A stretch of 64,000 nt of DNA from Hyphomicrobiales bacterium (GCA_013911885.1 JACESI010000008.1:91768-155767), one strand, 5' to 3'; shown: positions 30,172 to 40,872, numbered from the stretch's first letter. Translations and numbers: made by a program. The notes: generated from the sequence alone by a model not told the origin.

Positions 30172-31062
30172 CTAGAAAGCCCATTCCTGCGCTTCGGCGA
30201 CCAGAAAATCCCGGAACGCCTGAACGCGCGCTGAGGAGCGCATGTCCTCGGTATAGACAAAATAGGAATCGAAAGACGGCACCTCTCCTTCAATCGGCAG
30301 GTGCACCATGCCGGGTTCCTTGTCGACCACATAATCCGGCAGAAGGGCAATGCCCACGCCCCGCTTAACAGCGCTCTTCATGGCATAGACATTGTTGACC
30401 ATGAGTGTCGGCACGCGCTCGCTCTTGCCTTCCATGTTCACCCGCAAAATCCAGTTCATTTCCTTGAGATGGTCAGGATAGGGGCGCCCGAAGGCAATGA
30501 TGCGGTGGTTGTCGAGGTCATGCAAATTATTGAGAGGACCGAACCGCTTCAGATAATCAGCAGACGCATAAAGGTTGAAGTGGACAGTGAACAGCTTGCG
30601 CTGAATGAGGTCCGGCTGGGTCGGCTGGTGCAACCGGATCGCGACGTCGGATTCGCGCATATTCAAATCAAGCTCGGTGTCGGCAAGCTGGAGCTTCAGT
30701 TTGATATCCGGATAAAGGTCAATGAACTTATTGACGCGGGTGGTGAGCCAGGTGCTCCCGAGACCGATGGTGGTGGTGACGCGCAGATCGCCTGAGGGCC
30801 GTTCTTTCGAGTCGGTCAATCGTATTTTGGCCGCTTCGAGCTTCAGCAGCACTTCATGCGCCGTGCGGTAGAGGTCGTCCCCCTGTTCGGTCAGGACAAG
30901 ACCCCGCGCATGTCGGTTGAAGAGGGTCACGCCGAGATCATATTCAAGCGCACTTACCTGCCGGCTGACGGCGGACTGGCTCAGATTGAGGGTGTCCCCG
31001 GCATGGGTGAAGCTCCCGGCTTCTGCGACCGCATGGAAAATCCGCAGCTTATCCCAGTCCAT
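30172..31062 (-). CDS. LysR family transcriptional regulator
   Basis: 296 aa. N-terminal winged HTH (FHAVAEAGSFTHAGDTLNLS-type, starting MDWDKLRIFHAV) and a substrate-binding domain (LRVTTTIGLGSTWLTTRVNK). It is 21 bp downstream of trxB on the same strand, an arrangement common in Rhizobiales, so it is probably co-transcribed with trxB. Which genes it controls cannot be told; msrP, convergent to it, is a redox-related candidate only by proximity. Confidence 0.9.
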   Translation of the reverse strand: MDWDKLRIFHAVAEAGSFTHAGDTLNLSQSAVSRQVSALEYDLGVTLFNRHARGLVLTEQGDDLYRTAHEVLLKLEAAKIRLTDSKERPSGDLRVTTTIGLGSTWLTTRVNKFIDLYPDIKLKLQLADTELDLNMRESDVAIRLHQPTQPDLIQRKLFTVHFNLYASADYLKRFGPLNNLHDLDNHRIIAFGRPYPDHLKEMNWILRVNMEGKSERVPTLMVNNVYAMKSAVKRGVGIALLPDYVVDKEPGMVHLPIEGEVPSFDSYFVYTEDMRSSARVQAFRDFLVAEAQEWAF

Positions 31063-31083
31063 GGATGCCCCTTCGAAGCAGCG

Positions 31084-32049
31084 CTATTCGGCCGCTTCTC
31101 GTGTTGTCTGTTCAGACTTGTGCCTGGTCAGATAGCGCTCCGCTTCAAGTGCGGCCATGCATCCCATCCCTGCCGCTGTCACGGCCTGGCGGTAGACGTC
31201 GTCGGTGACATCGCCTGCGGCAAACACGCCTGGAATATCGGTTGCGGTGGAATCCGGCGCGCTCCAGAGATAGCCGTTCTCGCGCATTTTAAGCTTGTCC
31301 TGAAAAAGGTCGACCGCCGGCGCGTGGCCGATCGCGATAAACACGCCGTCGACGCCAAGCGTGCTGATCGCCCCGGTTTTCATGTTTTTCAAACGCAGGC
31401 CAGTGACCGATGGCGGTATTTTCTCTTCACCGGTAATCTCTTCGATGGCGCTGTCCCAGATCACGTCGATCTTCGGGTTGTTGAACAGACGGTCCTGGAG
31501 GATGCGCTCGGCGCGCAGGCTGTCGCGGCGATGAATGAGGGTCACCTTTTCTGCGAGATTGGCGAGGTAGAGGGCTTCTTCCACTGCTGTGTTGCCGCCG
31601 CCGACCACCGCTACCTTGCGGCCACGATAGAAGAACCCGTCGCAGGTGGCGCAGGCGGAGACGCCAAACCCCATGAATTTCTGCTCCGATGGCAGGCCCA
31701 GCCACTTTGCTTTCGCCCCCGTCGCGATGATCAGTGTGTCCGCTGTATAGATCGTGCCGCCATCGCCGACGGCCTTGAAAGGACGGCTTTCAAGATCAAC
31801 GCTCCTGATCGTGTCGTTGATGAGCCTGGTGCCGACATGCTCGGCCTGCGCCTTCATCTGCTCCATCAGCCATGGTCCCTGAATCGTATCGGCGAAGCCT
31901 GGATAGTTTTCGACATCGGTTGTGATCGTGAGCTGTCCGCCCTGTTCAAGGCCGGTCACGAGCACCGGTTCGAGCATTGCGCGGGCGGCGTAGATTGCGG
32001 CAGTATAGCCGGCGGGGCCGGAGCCGATGATCAAGACTTTGGTGTGCAT
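31084..32049 (-). CDS. trxB: thioredoxin-disulfide reductase
   Basis: FAD/NADPH enzyme that reduces thioredoxin. 321 aa. FAD motif [18 protein letters not shown], redox-active C133-A-T-C136 in [16 protein letters not shown] motif [15 protein letters not shown], and FAD motif [15 protein letters not shown]. All normal. Confidence 0.97.
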   Translation of the reverse strand: MHTKVLIIGSGPAGYTAAIYAARAMLEPVLVTGLEQGGQLTITTDVENYPGFADTIQGPWLMEQMKAQAEHVGTRLINDTIRSVDLESRPFKAVGDGGTIYTADTLIIATGAKAKWLGLPSEQKFMGFGVSACATCDGFFYRGRKVAVVGGGNTAVEEALYLANLAEKVTLIHRRDSLRAERILQDRLFNNPKIDVIWDSAIEEITGEEKIPPSVTGLRLKNMKTGAISTLGVDGVFIAIGHAPAVDLFQDKLKMRENGYLWSAPDSTATDIPGVFAAGDVTDDVYRQAVTAAGMGCMAALEAERYLTRHKSEQTTREAAE

Positions 32050-32214
32050 GATAGGGTCCTTCGCAAGGTCTCTCGTCTCGCGCGGTTTTCCCGCCGCTTG
32101 ATTGTAGACCTGATATTGCTGTTGGCGATGTGTTGGTCAAGCGCGGTGCGGCATAAAATATCGCCGCTGTGGATGGATTTTTATCACGGCGCATGGTTGC
32201 ACCAAGGATGTTTT

Positions 32215-33171
32215 TCAGGCGGGTAATGCCCATGCCTGCCGAAGGGCAGTGACAATTTCGTCCGTTGCGTCATGCGGTTTGCGTTTTCCGCCGAGCAGAG
32301 GCGCCGCTTCAGGTTCGATCCAGCCCAGGCTTTCGAGTGCGGTGAGGGTGAAGGTGAATTTCGCAGGATTGCCTGGCGGGCGGAAGACGTGAACCGGTAC
32401 GCCGGCGGCGAGCGCTTCACTCACGAGATTGTGGCTGTCGCCGGTGACGAGAAGGGCGTCCGACCCTGCCAGAATGTCGAAATAGGGATTGTCCGGCACT
32501 TCCTGCGCCATGAAAACCGGCCGGGATGCAAGGGTTGTGCGGAGCGCTTCGACAAATTCTGGTGGCGTGCGGCGCGAGCCGGTGACGAGGAAGGATCCGA
32601 ACGGCAGGTTTGCCCTCAAAGGTTCACAGAAGGCGCGGATCAGGGCTGCGTCATAGCTGACATGGCGGGTATTGCCGCCAAGCAGAATGCCGAGCCGAGG
32701 CGCGGGCAGGGCAGCGATCATGGGGTGGGTCTGCGCGCGGCGATGCTGCAGGCGCGCCCCTGAAACGAGATGCGGTGTGGTGAGCGTGGTGATGATCCCG
32801 GCGGCTTGCCGCCGGTCATGGGCCGGGGTCCAGACCAAAGCAAAATCCGCTACATCGCAGCCCGGATATTTCATGAAAACCGCCCGGCAGGCCGATCCAC
32901 CGCTCTTTCTGCTTGCGCTCATGATCGCGCGGACATAGGGCACAGACCGTCGCCCGGAAGCGATCAGGATATCGGGATAGGGCGCTGCAATCAGATCGCG
33001 CTCCGCCGGATCGATCGGACCAAAGGGCATCAGCATGCGAAAGGGTGCGCGCGGCGCCACCACTTTTTCGGTGATATCAGAAGACAGCCGCTCGGCCACG
33101 GCGCGGCACTGCACGATATCACCGCGCCTGCCGCTGGTGATGATCCATATACGCAGGCTCGCCTTGCCCAC
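32215..33171 (-). CDS. mitochondrial fission ELM1 family protein (DUF1022)
   Basis: 318 aa. Glycosyltransferase-B-like architecture typical of the ELM1/DUF1022 family: GRRGDIVQCRAVAERL at the start, PRLGILLGGNTRHVSYD, FLVTGSRRTPPEF and DALLVTGDSHNLVSEALAAGVPVHVF near the C-terminus. Plant ELM1 recruits a dynamin to mitochondria; in bacteria a sugar-nucleotide-dependent role is only suspected. It begins 2 bp after the greA stop, so greA and this gene are linked. Confidence 0.88.
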   Translation of the reverse strand: MGKASLRIWIITSGRRGDIVQCRAVAERLSSDITEKVVAPRAPFRMLMPFGPIDPAERDLIAAPYPDILIASGRRSVPYVRAIMSASRKSGGSACRAVFMKYPGCDVADFALVWTPAHDRRQAAGIITTLTTPHLVSGARLQHRRAQTHPMIAALPAPRLGILLGGNTRHVSYDAALIRAFCEPLRANLPFGSFLVTGSRRTPPEFVEALRTTLASRPVFMAQEVPDNPYFDILAGSDALLVTGDSHNLVSEALAAGVPVHVFRPPGNPAKFTFTLTALESLGWIEPEAAPLLGGKRKPHDATDEIVTALRQAWALPA

Positions 33172-33173
33172 GG

Positions 33174-33650
33174 TTAGCCGTAACGGACCTCGAGGATTTC
33201 ATAGGCGCGGGTTCCTCCCGGCGCGGTCACCTCGACGCTGTCGCCGACTTCCTTGCCGATGAGGGCGCGCGAAATTGGTGAGGAAATCGAAATCTTTCCG
33301 CTTTTGATGTCGGATTCGAGATCACCGACGATCTGGTAGGTTTTTTGCTCGTCCGTATCCTCATCCACCAGTTTCACCGTGGCGCCAAAGCGGATGGTCG
33401 GTCCGCTCATCTTGGTCGGATCAATGATGTCGGCGCGACCGAGCTTGTCCTCAAGCTCCATGATCCGGCCTTCATTCATGCTCTGGGCCTCTTTCGCAGC
33501 GTGATATTCCGCGTTCTCGGAAAGGTCGCCATGGCCCCTTGCTTCTTCAATCTCACGGATGATGCGCGGACGTATTTCCTGCTGACGGCTTTTGAGCTCG
33601 TTTTCTAGCATTTTGTATCCGGCAATGGTCATTGGGACCTTATCGACCAT
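33174..33650 (-). CDS. greA: transcription elongation factor GreA
   Basis: Rescues backtracked RNA polymerase by stimulating transcript cleavage. 158 aa, normal. The coiled-coil tip acidic residues lie in [20 protein letters not shown], and the C-terminal globular domain ends [16 protein letters not shown] at 33650 chosen for its Shine-Dalgarno (AGGAG) over a longer in-frame upstream start. Sits 47 bp after the carB stop. Confidence 0.97.
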   Translation of the reverse strand: MVDKVPMTIAGYKMLENELKSRQQEIRPRIIREIEEARGHGDLSENAEYHAAKEAQSMNEGRIMELEDKLGRADIIDPTKMSGPTIRFGATVKLVDEDTDEQKTYQIVGDLESDIKSGKISISSPISRALIGKEVGDSVEVTAPGGTRAYEILEVRYG

Positions 33651-33697
33651 TGGTGGTCTCCTGTGTTGAATGAGAGGTGGCAATCATGGCTATGCGA

Positions 33698-36600
33698 TCA
33701 CTCGAAATAGGACTGGAGCGACCGCACCTCGATGACATCGCGATTGTAAGCCTCGATACCCTGTGCCGCAGCCACGGCGCCTGAAAGGGTCGTGTAATAC
33801 GGTACCTTGTTCAAAAGTGCAGCCTGACGCAGAGAGGCGCTATCTGCAAGTGCTTTCGATCCGGCGGTTGTATTAAAGACCAGTTGTATCTCGCCATTCT
33901 TGATCGCGTCGACGACATGGGGCCGACCTTCAAGGACTTTGTTGATGCGGTCGGCTCTGACGCCGTGTTCCTGAAGAAAGGTTTGTGTGCCGCTGGTTGC
34001 AATAACCTTGAAGCCCATGCTCTCCAGCAGCTTGACCGCATTCAGGATGCGCGGCTTGTCCTCGGTGCGCACGGAGACAAAGACTGTCCCGCTGATCGGC
34101 ACTTTCGTGCCGCCGCCCAACTGCGATTTGGCAAAGGCGGTCGCGAAGTCGCGGTCGAGGCCCATGACCTCCCCGGTCGAGCGCATTTCCGGGCCAAGCA
34201 CCGTATCGACACCAGGGAAACGGGCGAACGGGAACACGGCTTCCTTGACGGCCACATGGTTCAAGGGGTGCTCGGTAAGGTTGAAGCTCGCAAGGCTTTC
34301 GCCCGCCATGATCCGCGCTGCGATCTTGGCAATCGGTACGCCGATGGTTTTCGCAACGAAAGGCACGGTGCGCGAAGCGCGCGGGTTGACTTCGATGACA
34401 TATATGTCGCCATCTTTCACCGCAAACTGGACATTCATGAGGCCGCCGACCTTGAGCGCCAGCGCAAGCGCGCGGGTCTGCTGCTTCAGTTCCTCAATGA
34501 TTTTGGCAGGCAGTGAGTGCGGCGGCAGCGAACAGGCGCTGTCACCGGAATGAATGCCAGCTTCCTCGATATGCTCCATGATGCCGCAGACAAATGTATC
34601 CCTGCCGTCAGCAAGGCAGTCGACGTCAACCTCGACCGCATCGGTGAGATAGCTGTCGATCAGAACCGGACTTGCGCCCGAAATAATCACCGCCTCATTG
34701 ATATAACGCTCGAAATGCTTGTCGTTGCGGACGATTTCCATGCCGCGTCCGCCGAGCACATAAGATGGGCGGATGACAGCCGGATAGCCGATGCGCTCAA
34801 TGATCACTTTCGCCTCGTCGCGGGAGCGTGCGATGCCGTTTTCCGGCTGCTTCAGTTTGAGCCTGGTCAGAAGATTCTGAAACCGGTCGCGGTCTTCGGC
34901 AAGGTCGATCGCATCGGGTGAGGTGCCGAGGATCGGGATCCCGGCGGCTTCGAGCGCCCCGGCGAGTTTGAGAGGCGTCTGGCCGCCAAACTGCACGATC
35001 ACACCGTGCAGCGTTCCGTTCTGCTGCTCCGTGCGCAAAACCTCGAGAACATCTTCGGCCGTCAGCGGTTCGAAATAGAGCCGGTCGGACGTGTCGTAAT
35101 CGGTTGAAACCGTTTCCGGGTTGCAGTTGATCATGATCGTCTCATAGCCGATATCCGACAGCGCGAAACAGGCATGGCAGCAACAATAGTCGAACTCGAT
35201 GCCCTGGCCGATCCGGTTCGGTCCGCCGCCGAGAATGACGACCTTTTTGCGGTCGGTCGGATAGGCTTCCGAGCGCACGGCGCCGGCAAAGGGAACCTCG
35301 TAGGTCGAATACATGTAAGCCGTCGGGGAGGCGAATTCGGCAGCGCAGGTGTCGATCCGCTTATAGACCGGATGCACATCGAGCCTTTCGCGCTCAGCAA
35401 GCACCGCGCTTTCTGCAAGGCCGCACAATCTGCCAAGCCGCGCGTCGGAAAAGCCAAGCGCTTTCACGCGGCGCATGGACGTGGCCGTTGTTGGCAGGCC
35501 GTGCTTTTCGAGCTTCTTTTCCATATCGACGATGGCGCGGATCTGATTGAGGAACCATGGATCGATCTTGCAGAAGGAATGGATGAAATCATTGTCCCAG
35601 CCGAGCCGCATCGCCTGGCCAACCTGAAGAAGGCGGTCGGGCGTCGGCGTTCCGAGGGCAGCGCGGATGGCGTCCTTCTCCTGGCCGTCGCTATAGCCTT
35701 CGATCTCAATGTCATCAAGGCCGTCGAGACCGGTCTCAAGGCCGCGCAGCGCCTTTTGCAGGCTTTCGGCAAAGGTGCGGCCGATGGCCATGACTTCGCC
35801 GACGGATTTCATCGCGGTGGTGAGGTTTGGCTGCGCACCGGGGAATTTTTCGAAAGCAAAGCGCGGGATCTTGGTGACCACGTAATCAATGCTTGGCTCG
35901 AACGAAGCAGGCGTCGCGCCACCGGTAATGTCGTTGTCGAGCTCATCGAGCGTATAGCCGACGGCAAGGCGCGCTGCGACCTTGGCAATCGGAAAACCGG
36001 TCGCCTTCGAGGCAAGGGCGGATGAGCGCGACACGCGCGGGTTCATCTCGATCACGACAAGACGGCCATCGGCAGGGTTGACGGCAAACTGAACATTCGA
36101 GCCGCCAGTCTCCACACCGATCTCGCGCAGCACCGCAATCGAAGCGTTGCGCATGATCTGATATTCCTTGTCCGTCAAGGTGAGGGCAGGGGCGACGGTG
36201 ATCGAATCGCCGGTATGGACGCCCATCGGGTCGATGTTCTCAATCGAGCAGATGATGATGCAGTTGTCCGCCTTGTCGCGGACGACCTCCATCTCGAACT
36301 CCTTCCAACCGAGGACGCTTTCCTCAACGAGAACCTCGTCCGTTGGCGATGCTTCGACGCCGGAAAGCACAAGATCGTAAAGCTCGTCGAGCGTATAGGC
36401 GATGCCGCCACCCTGACCGCCCATGGTGAAACTCGGTCGGACGATGGCGGGAAGGCCTGTCACTTCGCTCGCCTGAAGCGCCTGAAGCTGGGCAGTCAGG
36501 CGGTGCTCCTCGCGTCGGTTGCGCTCGCCATCCCTCCAGCGCGCCTCAAAGGCAGCAAGGGTCGTCTTGAGTTCGGGAGAGCCGCTGTGCTCGGCTTCAA

Positions 36601-37105
36601 CCGATGCCCGCTTTTTGGCATATTCGGACTGAAAACGCTTCTTCAGGTCCGATGTATTGACGAAAGCGGCGCGGGGCGTGTCGAGACCGATCTTGTGCAT
36701 TGCCGTGCGGAAGAGTTCGCGGTCCTCGGCCTTGTCGATTGCTTCGGCGGTCGCGCCGATCATCTCAACGCCGTATTTTTCAAGCACTCCCATGCGGCGC
36801 AGGGAAAGCGCGCAATTGAGCGCGGTCTGGCCACCCATCGTCGGCAACAACGCGTCAGGACGCTCCTTCTCGATGATTTTCGCGACGATTTCGGGCGTGA
36901 TCGGTTCGATATAGGTGGCGTCGGCGAGTTCCGGGTCTGTCATGATCGTGGCCGGATTGGAATTCACCAGGACAATCCGGTAGCCCTCGGCTTTGAGGGC
37001 CTTGCAGGCCTGTGTTCCCGAATAATCGAACTCGCACGCCTGGCCAATGACAATCGGTCCTGCACCGATAATGAGGATAGATTTGATGTCAGTTCTTTTT
37101 GGCAT
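33698..37105 (-). CDS. carB: carbamoyl-phosphate synthase large subunit
   Basis: 1135 aa; makes carbamoyl phosphate for arginine and pyrimidine synthesis from bicarbonate, ATP and ammonia supplied by CarA. Two ATP-grasp halves are present ([14 protein letters not shown] in the first, [13 protein letters not shown] in the second), plus the oligomerisation domain and the C-terminal MGS-like allosteric domain ([22 protein letters not shown]). About 55 extra residues, highly charged, lie at about 152-208 between DTPRAAFVN and [12 protein letters not shown] compared with E. coli; rhizobial CarB proteins carry such an insertion. carA is 2.6 kb upstream, separated by other genes. Confidence 0.97.
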   Translation of the reverse strand: MPKRTDIKSILIIGAGPIVIGQACEFDYSGTQACKALKAEGYRIVLVNSNPATIMTDPELADATYIEPITPEIVAKIIEKERPDALLPTMGGQTALNCALSLRRMGVLEKYGVEMIGATAEAIDKAEDRELFRTAMHKIGLDTPRAAFVNTSDLKKRFQSEYAKKRASVEAEHSGSPELKTTLAAFEARWRDGERNRREEHRLTAQLQALQASEVTGLPAIVRPSFTMGGQGGGIAYTLDELYDLVLSGVEASPTDEVLVEESVLGWKEFEMEVVRDKADNCIIICSIENIDPMGVHTGDSITVAPALTLTDKEYQIMRNASIAVLREIGVETGGSNVQFAVNPADGRLVVIEMNPRVSRSSALASKATGFPIAKVAARLAVGYTLDELDNDITGGATPASFEPSIDYVVTKIPRFAFEKFPGAQPNLTTAMKSVGEVMAIGRTFAESLQKALRGLETGLDGLDDIEIEGYSDGQEKDAIRAALGTPTPDRLLQVGQAMRLGWDNDFIHSFCKIDPWFLNQIRAIVDMEKKLEKHGLPTTATSMRRVKALGFSDARLGRLCGLAESAVLAERERLDVHPVYKRIDTCAAEFASPTAYMYSTYEVPFAGAVRSEAYPTDRKKVVILGGGPNRIGQGIEFDYCCCHACFALSDIGYETIMINCNPETVSTDYDTSDRLYFEPLTAEDVLEVLRTEQQNGTLHGVIVQFGGQTPLKLAGALEAAGIPILGTSPDAIDLAEDRDRFQNLLTRLKLKQPENGIARSRDEAKVIIERIGYPAVIRPSYVLGGRGMEIVRNDKHFERYINEAVIISGASPVLIDSYLTDAVEVDVDCLADGRDTFVCGIMEHIEEAGIHSGDSACSLPPHSLPAKIIEELKQQTRALALALKVGGLMNVQFAVKDGDIYVIEVNPRASRTVPFVAKTIGVPIAKIAARIMAGESLASFNLTEHPLNHVAVKEAVFPFARFPGVDTVLGPEMRSTGEVMGLDRDFATAFAKSQLGGGTKVPISGTVFVSVRTEDKPRILNAVKLLESMGFKVIATSGTQTFLQEHGVRADRINKVLEGRPHVVDAIKNGEIQLVFNTTAGSKALADSASLRQAALLNKVPYYTTLSGAVAAAQGIEAYNRDVIEVRSLQSYFE

Positions 37106-37312
37106 TGGTGACCACTTTTAGCGCGTGTGTTTCGCAAAACCGGACTTTGCAAAAAACCCGGACGCGGGCGGCGCGGCCGGGCTTAAGGCTCTTTATGTCT
37201 GGCTAAGGCCTTTCTATAGGCAAAGGGTTTGCCGATGGGAAGGGTGTTTTTCGGCAATTGCGCGCTTTTCCCTTGGCGAAGCTTCGCGGACGGCTGCGAA
37301 AAGCTAGCCAGG

Positions 37313-37621
37313 CTACGGCCTGTCGGGTGCGCTCTCCGCGATAAAGCGCGTGATGTCGAGCGGGCTTGTAGTCGCTCCATCGAAATCCTCTATACCCTGT
37401 TCCAGCGCATAACAGGCAAGACGGACCGATTTCGGAATGGCAACGGGCTTGCCGTCGCGGGATCCTTTCTCATAATACTGGATCATTCTTTTTTGCAGGC
37501 CCAATAGCTCCGCCGCCTCTTTTTGTTTGAGGCCTAACGTCTTGCGCCATTTGTAGAAACTGTCGGCGGACATGGGGCCATCGGCTTTTTTGAGCGGTTT
37601 TTTTCTAATATCGGATTTCAC
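37313..37621 (-). CDS. XRE-type helix-turn-helix protein
   Basis: 102 aa from a GTG at 37621 (AAGG upstream; an internal ATG at 37573 has no ribosome site). HTH: FYKWRKTLGLKQKEAAELLG followed by recognition helix LQKRMIQYYEKG; the C-terminus (VRLACYALEQGIEDF) is short. It may be chromosomal rather than phage. It is divergent from a 46-codon small ORF, and a palindrome over that ORF's predicted -10 box is a good candidate for its operator. Confidence 0.72.
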   Translation of the reverse strand: MKSDIRKKPLKKADGPMSADSFYKWRKTLGLKQKEAAELLGLQKRMIQYYEKGSRDGKPVAIPKSVRLACYALEQGIEDFDGATTSPLDITRFIAESAPDRP

Positions 37622-37724
37622 GATAAGCTTGCCTTTTCAATCGCTGCTATCTTGCGCCGCAAGTGCGCTAACTTCCTTCTACACAAACTTTTCCCACTGT
37701 AAAATGCAAAATGTGCGTTTTTTG

Positions 37725-37753
37725 TTGACATCATGCGCGAATATGCACATATT
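37725..37753 (+). promoter_or_regulatory. predicted promoter with overlapping palindrome
   Basis: TTGACA (37725-37730), 17 bp, CATATT (37748-37753). The palindrome AATATG-CA-CATATT (37740-37753) covers the -10 box. It points at the small ORF at 37875; the neighbouring XRE protein could bind here. Prediction by eye. Confidence 0.45.
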
Positions 37754-37874
37754 GCACCTATAGCGAACTGAGTGCATCTTTGATTTTCTATATAGGCCAA
37801 ACCAGTGATGCACCTCTTCAGAGTCGAAATTTCAAGACTTGGATTTATTCCCGAAGGGAAGAAAGGATAACGCC

Positions 37875-38015
37875 ATGAACAGATATCTCATGATTGGCCG
37901 CTCGAATCTCGGGCATCAACGTGTCGATGTGCACGCTGTTGCTCTGTTTCGTTGCGATGTTGCCAGGGGCTGGAACAAAAGCTTGCGCTGGCTGACAGGG
38001 CTGTTTTCTGCCTGA
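37875..38015 (+). CDS. 46-residue small protein, unknown
   Basis: ATG at 37875 with GAAAGGA 8 bp upstream; 46 codons to TGA at 38013. The sequence begins MNRYLMIGRSNLGHQR and ends WLTGLFSA, mildly basic, with no membrane helix and no family I recognise. It has its own predicted promoter about 120 bp upstream and a terminator 37 bp after the stop, so it looks like a deliberate transcription unit rather than a chance ORF. It could also be the reading frame of a regulatory RNA. Confidence 0.4.
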   Translation: MNRYLMIGRSNLGHQRVDVHAVALFRCDVARGWNKSLRWLTGLFSA

Positions 38016-38052
38016 TTGCAAAAGACAGCAGCGCAACACTATTCTGCAATTG

Positions 38053-38082
38053 ATGGCCGTCCTCCGGGGCGGCCATTTTGTT
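38053..38082 (+). terminator. Rho-independent terminator after the small ORF
   Basis: Ten-pair stem starting ATGGCCG and ending CGGCCAT, loop TCCG, followed by TTTTGTTAT. Confidence 0.7.
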
Positions 38083-38225
38083 ATCGCCTTTGCGTTTTAA
38101 AGGGTGCGTATTCTTTGATGTGGCGGGAAGCAGAACCGATAGGACTCTCATGCATTATCCTGTATGGAAGAAAGCTGTAGAAAATCACGCCTGAGCAGGA
38201 CGTCTGTGTCACGAGGAGAAGAGCG

Positions 38226-39143
38226 ATGCGTTGGAGAGGCCGCAGGGAAAGTTCGAATGTTGAAGATGTGCGCGGTTCATCCGGCGGCGGTTTTCGAATT
38301 CCGACCGGGCGCGGCGGCGTTCGCCGGGCCGGCGGCGGCAGCACAATCGGTCTCATCATCTTCGGACTGATTGCTTATTTTGTTTTCGGCATCAACCCGC
38401 TTGCTCTTCTGAGCGGCGGCGACATCGGTGATATTCTGGGCGGCGGACAAAGCCCGCAGATCACCGAGCAGCGCCAAAGTGCGCCCGGTGTGCCAGGTGC
38501 TGATGACGAGACGAGCCGGTTCGTGCGTGTGGTTCTTGCCGATACCGAGGACATCTGGACGAAAATCTTTGCAGATCGTGGCGCCGTTTATCAAAAACCG
38601 GTGCTGCAATTGTTCTCCGGCCAGACCCGCTCGGCCTGTGGTGCCGCTTCGTCGGCGACGGGTCCGTTTTATTGCCCGGCCGACAGCAAGGTCTATATCG
38701 ATCTCAATTTCTACGATGAGCTTCATCGCCGCTTCAAGGCGCCGGGCGATTTTGCTCAGGCCTATGTTCTCGCCCATGAGGTCGGCCACCACGTGCAGAA
38801 TCTGATCGGCGTGCTTCCGGAATTCAACCGCCGCCGTGCGCAGATGAGCCAGGCCGAACAGAACGCGATGTCGGTGCGCGTCGAACTTCAGGCCGATTGC
38901 TTTGCCGGGATATGGGCAAATTATGCGGCAGACAAGGGCTATGTCGAAAATGGCGATATTGAAGAAGCGATGAACGCGGCACAGCAGATCGGCGATGACA
39001 CCATCCAGCGGCGCAGCCAGGGCTATGTCGTGCCGGAAAGTTTCAACCACGGCACCGCCGCGCAGCGCAAGCGCTGGTTTGATCGCGGTCTCCAGACCGG
39101 CAAGCTTGAAGCCTGCGACACCTTCAACACGGCACAACTATAG
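38226..39143 (+). CDS. neutral zinc metallopeptidase (YpfJ family)
   Basis: 305 aa. Positively charged, glycine-rich N-terminus, one membrane helix (about residues 40-58), then the putative peptidase domain with the zinc motif HEVGHH starting at residue 184 and the family segment VRVELQADCFAGIWA, where the third ligand is expected. FYCPADSKVYIDL is also typical. Bacterial members are membrane-anchored with the catalytic part outside; substrates are unknown. AGGAG precedes the ATG. Followed at 8 bp by a DUF2937 gene. Confidence 0.9.
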   Translation: MRWRGRRESSNVEDVRGSSGGGFRIPTGRGGVRRAGGGSTIGLIIFGLIAYFVFGINPLALLSGGDIGDILGGGQSPQITEQRQSAPGVPGADDETSRFVRVVLADTEDIWTKIFADRGAVYQKPVLQLFSGQTRSACGAASSATGPFYCPADSKVYIDLNFYDELHRRFKAPGDFAQAYVLAHEVGHHVQNLIGVLPEFNRRRAQMSQAEQNAMSVRVELQADCFAGIWANYAADKGYVENGDIEEAMNAAQQIGDDTIQRRSQGYVVPESFNHGTAAQRKRWFDRGLQTGKLEACDTFNTAQL

Positions 39144-39151
39144 GTCTTGTG

Positions 39152-39661
39152 ATGCTTGGCCGGCTCATCGTTGTTCTGTTTGGCGTGCTCGGCGCAGGCG
39201 GGCTTGCCCAGGGGCCTGAAATCGCCAGTCAATATCAGCAGCGCCTCGGCGGCGCAGTGTCCGAACTCGAAACGGTGATCCGCCAGTTCGATGCCGATGT
39301 CGCTAACAATGGATTGACCCGCCCGGCGGCGATCGATGTTTATCAGAAGTCGCCCGAGGCGTTCCTGCGTGATCGCGGGCGCTCGATGGAAATTGCCCTG
39401 AAGCGCTATGACAGTCTGAAAAATCAGATTGAAGGCTTTGAGGGCGCGTCCGATCTCTACAAGCCGGTCTACATGATCATGAATGCCGACAAGACAGTGC
39501 TGGAAGGCGTGCGCAAGGATTATACGCTGGGGCTTCCGGTGACGACGAGCGGTATCGCTTATGGAGTGATAGGCGCGTTTCTCGGCGCTTTCTTCGGAAT
39601 GTTTCTGCGCATGCTCGCAGGCTCCGGCAAGGCAGCGGTTCCCTCAAGGAGCGGGCGCTGA
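39152..39661 (+). CDS. DUF2937 family membrane protein
   Basis: 169 aa from the ATG at 39152 (GTG at 39149 equally possible). A hydrophobic N-terminal helix, a long soluble alpha-helical part (YQQRLGGAVSELETVIRQFD; MEIALKRYDSLKNQIEGF) and a C-terminal membrane helix (GVIGAFLGAFFGMFLRML). This matches the DUF2937 layout; function unknown. Probably co-transcribed with the zinc metallopeptidase gene. Confidence 0.8.
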   Translation: MLGRLIVVLFGVLGAGGLAQGPEIASQYQQRLGGAVSELETVIRQFDADVANNGLTRPAAIDVYQKSPEAFLRDRGRSMEIALKRYDSLKNQIEGFEGASDLYKPVYMIMNADKTVLEGVRKDYTLGLPVTTSGIAYGVIGAFLGAFFGMFLRMLAGSGKAAVPSRSGR

Positions 39662-39672
39662 GCCGCCGTGGC

Positions 39673-40872
39673 TCATACGCTTTCGTGTTCGGGCATCAAT
39701 GTTTCCTGCCGTCTTGCGCGCATGAGGTTGACGAAACGGCGGAAGAGGTAATGCGAATCCTGCGGGCCGGGTGAAGCCTCCGGGTGGTGCTGGACCGAGA
39801 AAACCGGCTTGCCCTTGAGCTGCAATCCGCAATTCGATCCGTCGAACAGGGAGACATGGGTCTCCTCGACATTGTCTGGCAGGCTTTTCGCATCGACCGC
39901 AAAGCCGTGATTCATCGAGACAATCTCGACCTTGCCGGTGGTGTGATCCTTGACCGGATGGTTCGCGCCATGGTGGCCCTGATGCATCTTGATCGTTTTG
40001 CCGCCAAGGGCAAGGCCCAGCATCTGGTGTCCGAGGCAGATGCCGAAGGTTGGAATATCTGCGTTAATCACGCCCCGGATCGTCGCAAGCGCATAGCTGC
40101 CGGTTGCAGCCGGATCGCCCGGACCATTGGACAGAAAAACCCCGTCCGGCTCGAGTGCCAGAATGTCGCTGGCGCTGGCCGTTGCTGGCAGAACCGTGAT
40201 GCGGCAGCCGAGCCCGGCGAGAAGACGCAGGATGTTGCGTTTGACGCCGAAATCAAGCGCCACGACATGATAAGGCGTGTTGCCCGCGACTGTATAACCC
40301 TTATCCCAGACCCAAGCCGCTTGCGACCATTGATAAGCATCAGCACTGGTCACGGTTCGGGCAAGGTCCATGCCCTCGAGGCCCGGCCAGTCGGTGGCCA
40401 TTTTCTTTAATGCATCCAAGTCGAACGTGCCGACCGGGTTATGGGCGATCACTGCGTTCGGCATGCCGTTTTCGCGCACGAGATTGGTGAGCGCGCGGGT
40501 GTCGATGCCGGCAAGGCCGATAATGCCGCGCGCCTTCAGCCATTGGTCGAGCGAGCGGGTCGCGCGATAATTCGACGGTTGGGTAATGTCCGCCTTGATG
40601 ATGCAGCCGCGCACCCCGGCGCGCTGGTCTAGATCGACGGTTTCCATGTCTTCGTCATTGGTGCCGACATTGCCGATATGGGGAAAGGTGAAGGTCACGA
40701 TCTGACCGGCATAGGAGGGATCGGTCAGAATTTCCTGATACCCCGTAATCGCCGTGTTGAAACAGACTTCCGCGACCGCGCTGCCCTCAGCGCCAAGGCC
40801 GGTGCCTTCGATGACGGTGCCATCGGCGAGGACGAGAACTGCTGTGGGGATCGGGTCTTGCCATTCGCTCAT
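39673..40872 (-). CDS. carA: carbamoyl-phosphate synthase small subunit
   Basis: Glutamine amidotransferase subunit that supplies ammonia to CarB. 399 aa from the ATG at 40872 (AAGGAAAC before it). The class I amidotransferase triad is present: nucleophile Cys in TFGICLGHQML, and the His/Glu of VQHHPEASPGPQD. N-terminal CPSase domain with EVCFNTAITGYQEILTDPSY. Separated from carB by the metallopeptidase, DUF2937 and XRE genes, so the subunits are not in one operon. Confidence 0.97.
   Translation of the reverse strand: MSEWQDPIPTAVLVLADGTVIEGTGLGAEGSAVAEVCFNTAITGYQEILTDPSYAGQIVTFTFPHIGNVGTNDEDMETVDLDQRAGVRGCIIKADITQPSNYRATRSLDQWLKARGIIGLAGIDTRALTNLVRENGMPNAVIAHNPVGTFDLDALKKMATDWPGLEGMDLARTVTSADAYQWSQAAWVWDKGYTVAGNTPYHVVALDFGVKRNILRLLAGLGCRITVLPATASASDILALEPDGVFLSNGPGDPAATGSYALATIRGVINADIPTFGICLGHQMLGLALGGKTIKMHQGHHGANHPVKDHTTGKVEIVSMNHGFAVDAKSLPDNVEETHVSLFDGSNCGLQLKGKPVFSVQHHPEASPGPQDSHYLFRRFVNLMRARRQETLMPEHESV

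Noticed and set aside
30856..32226. Plus-strand open frame of 456 codons
   Set aside because: Antisense to trxB and the LysR gene.
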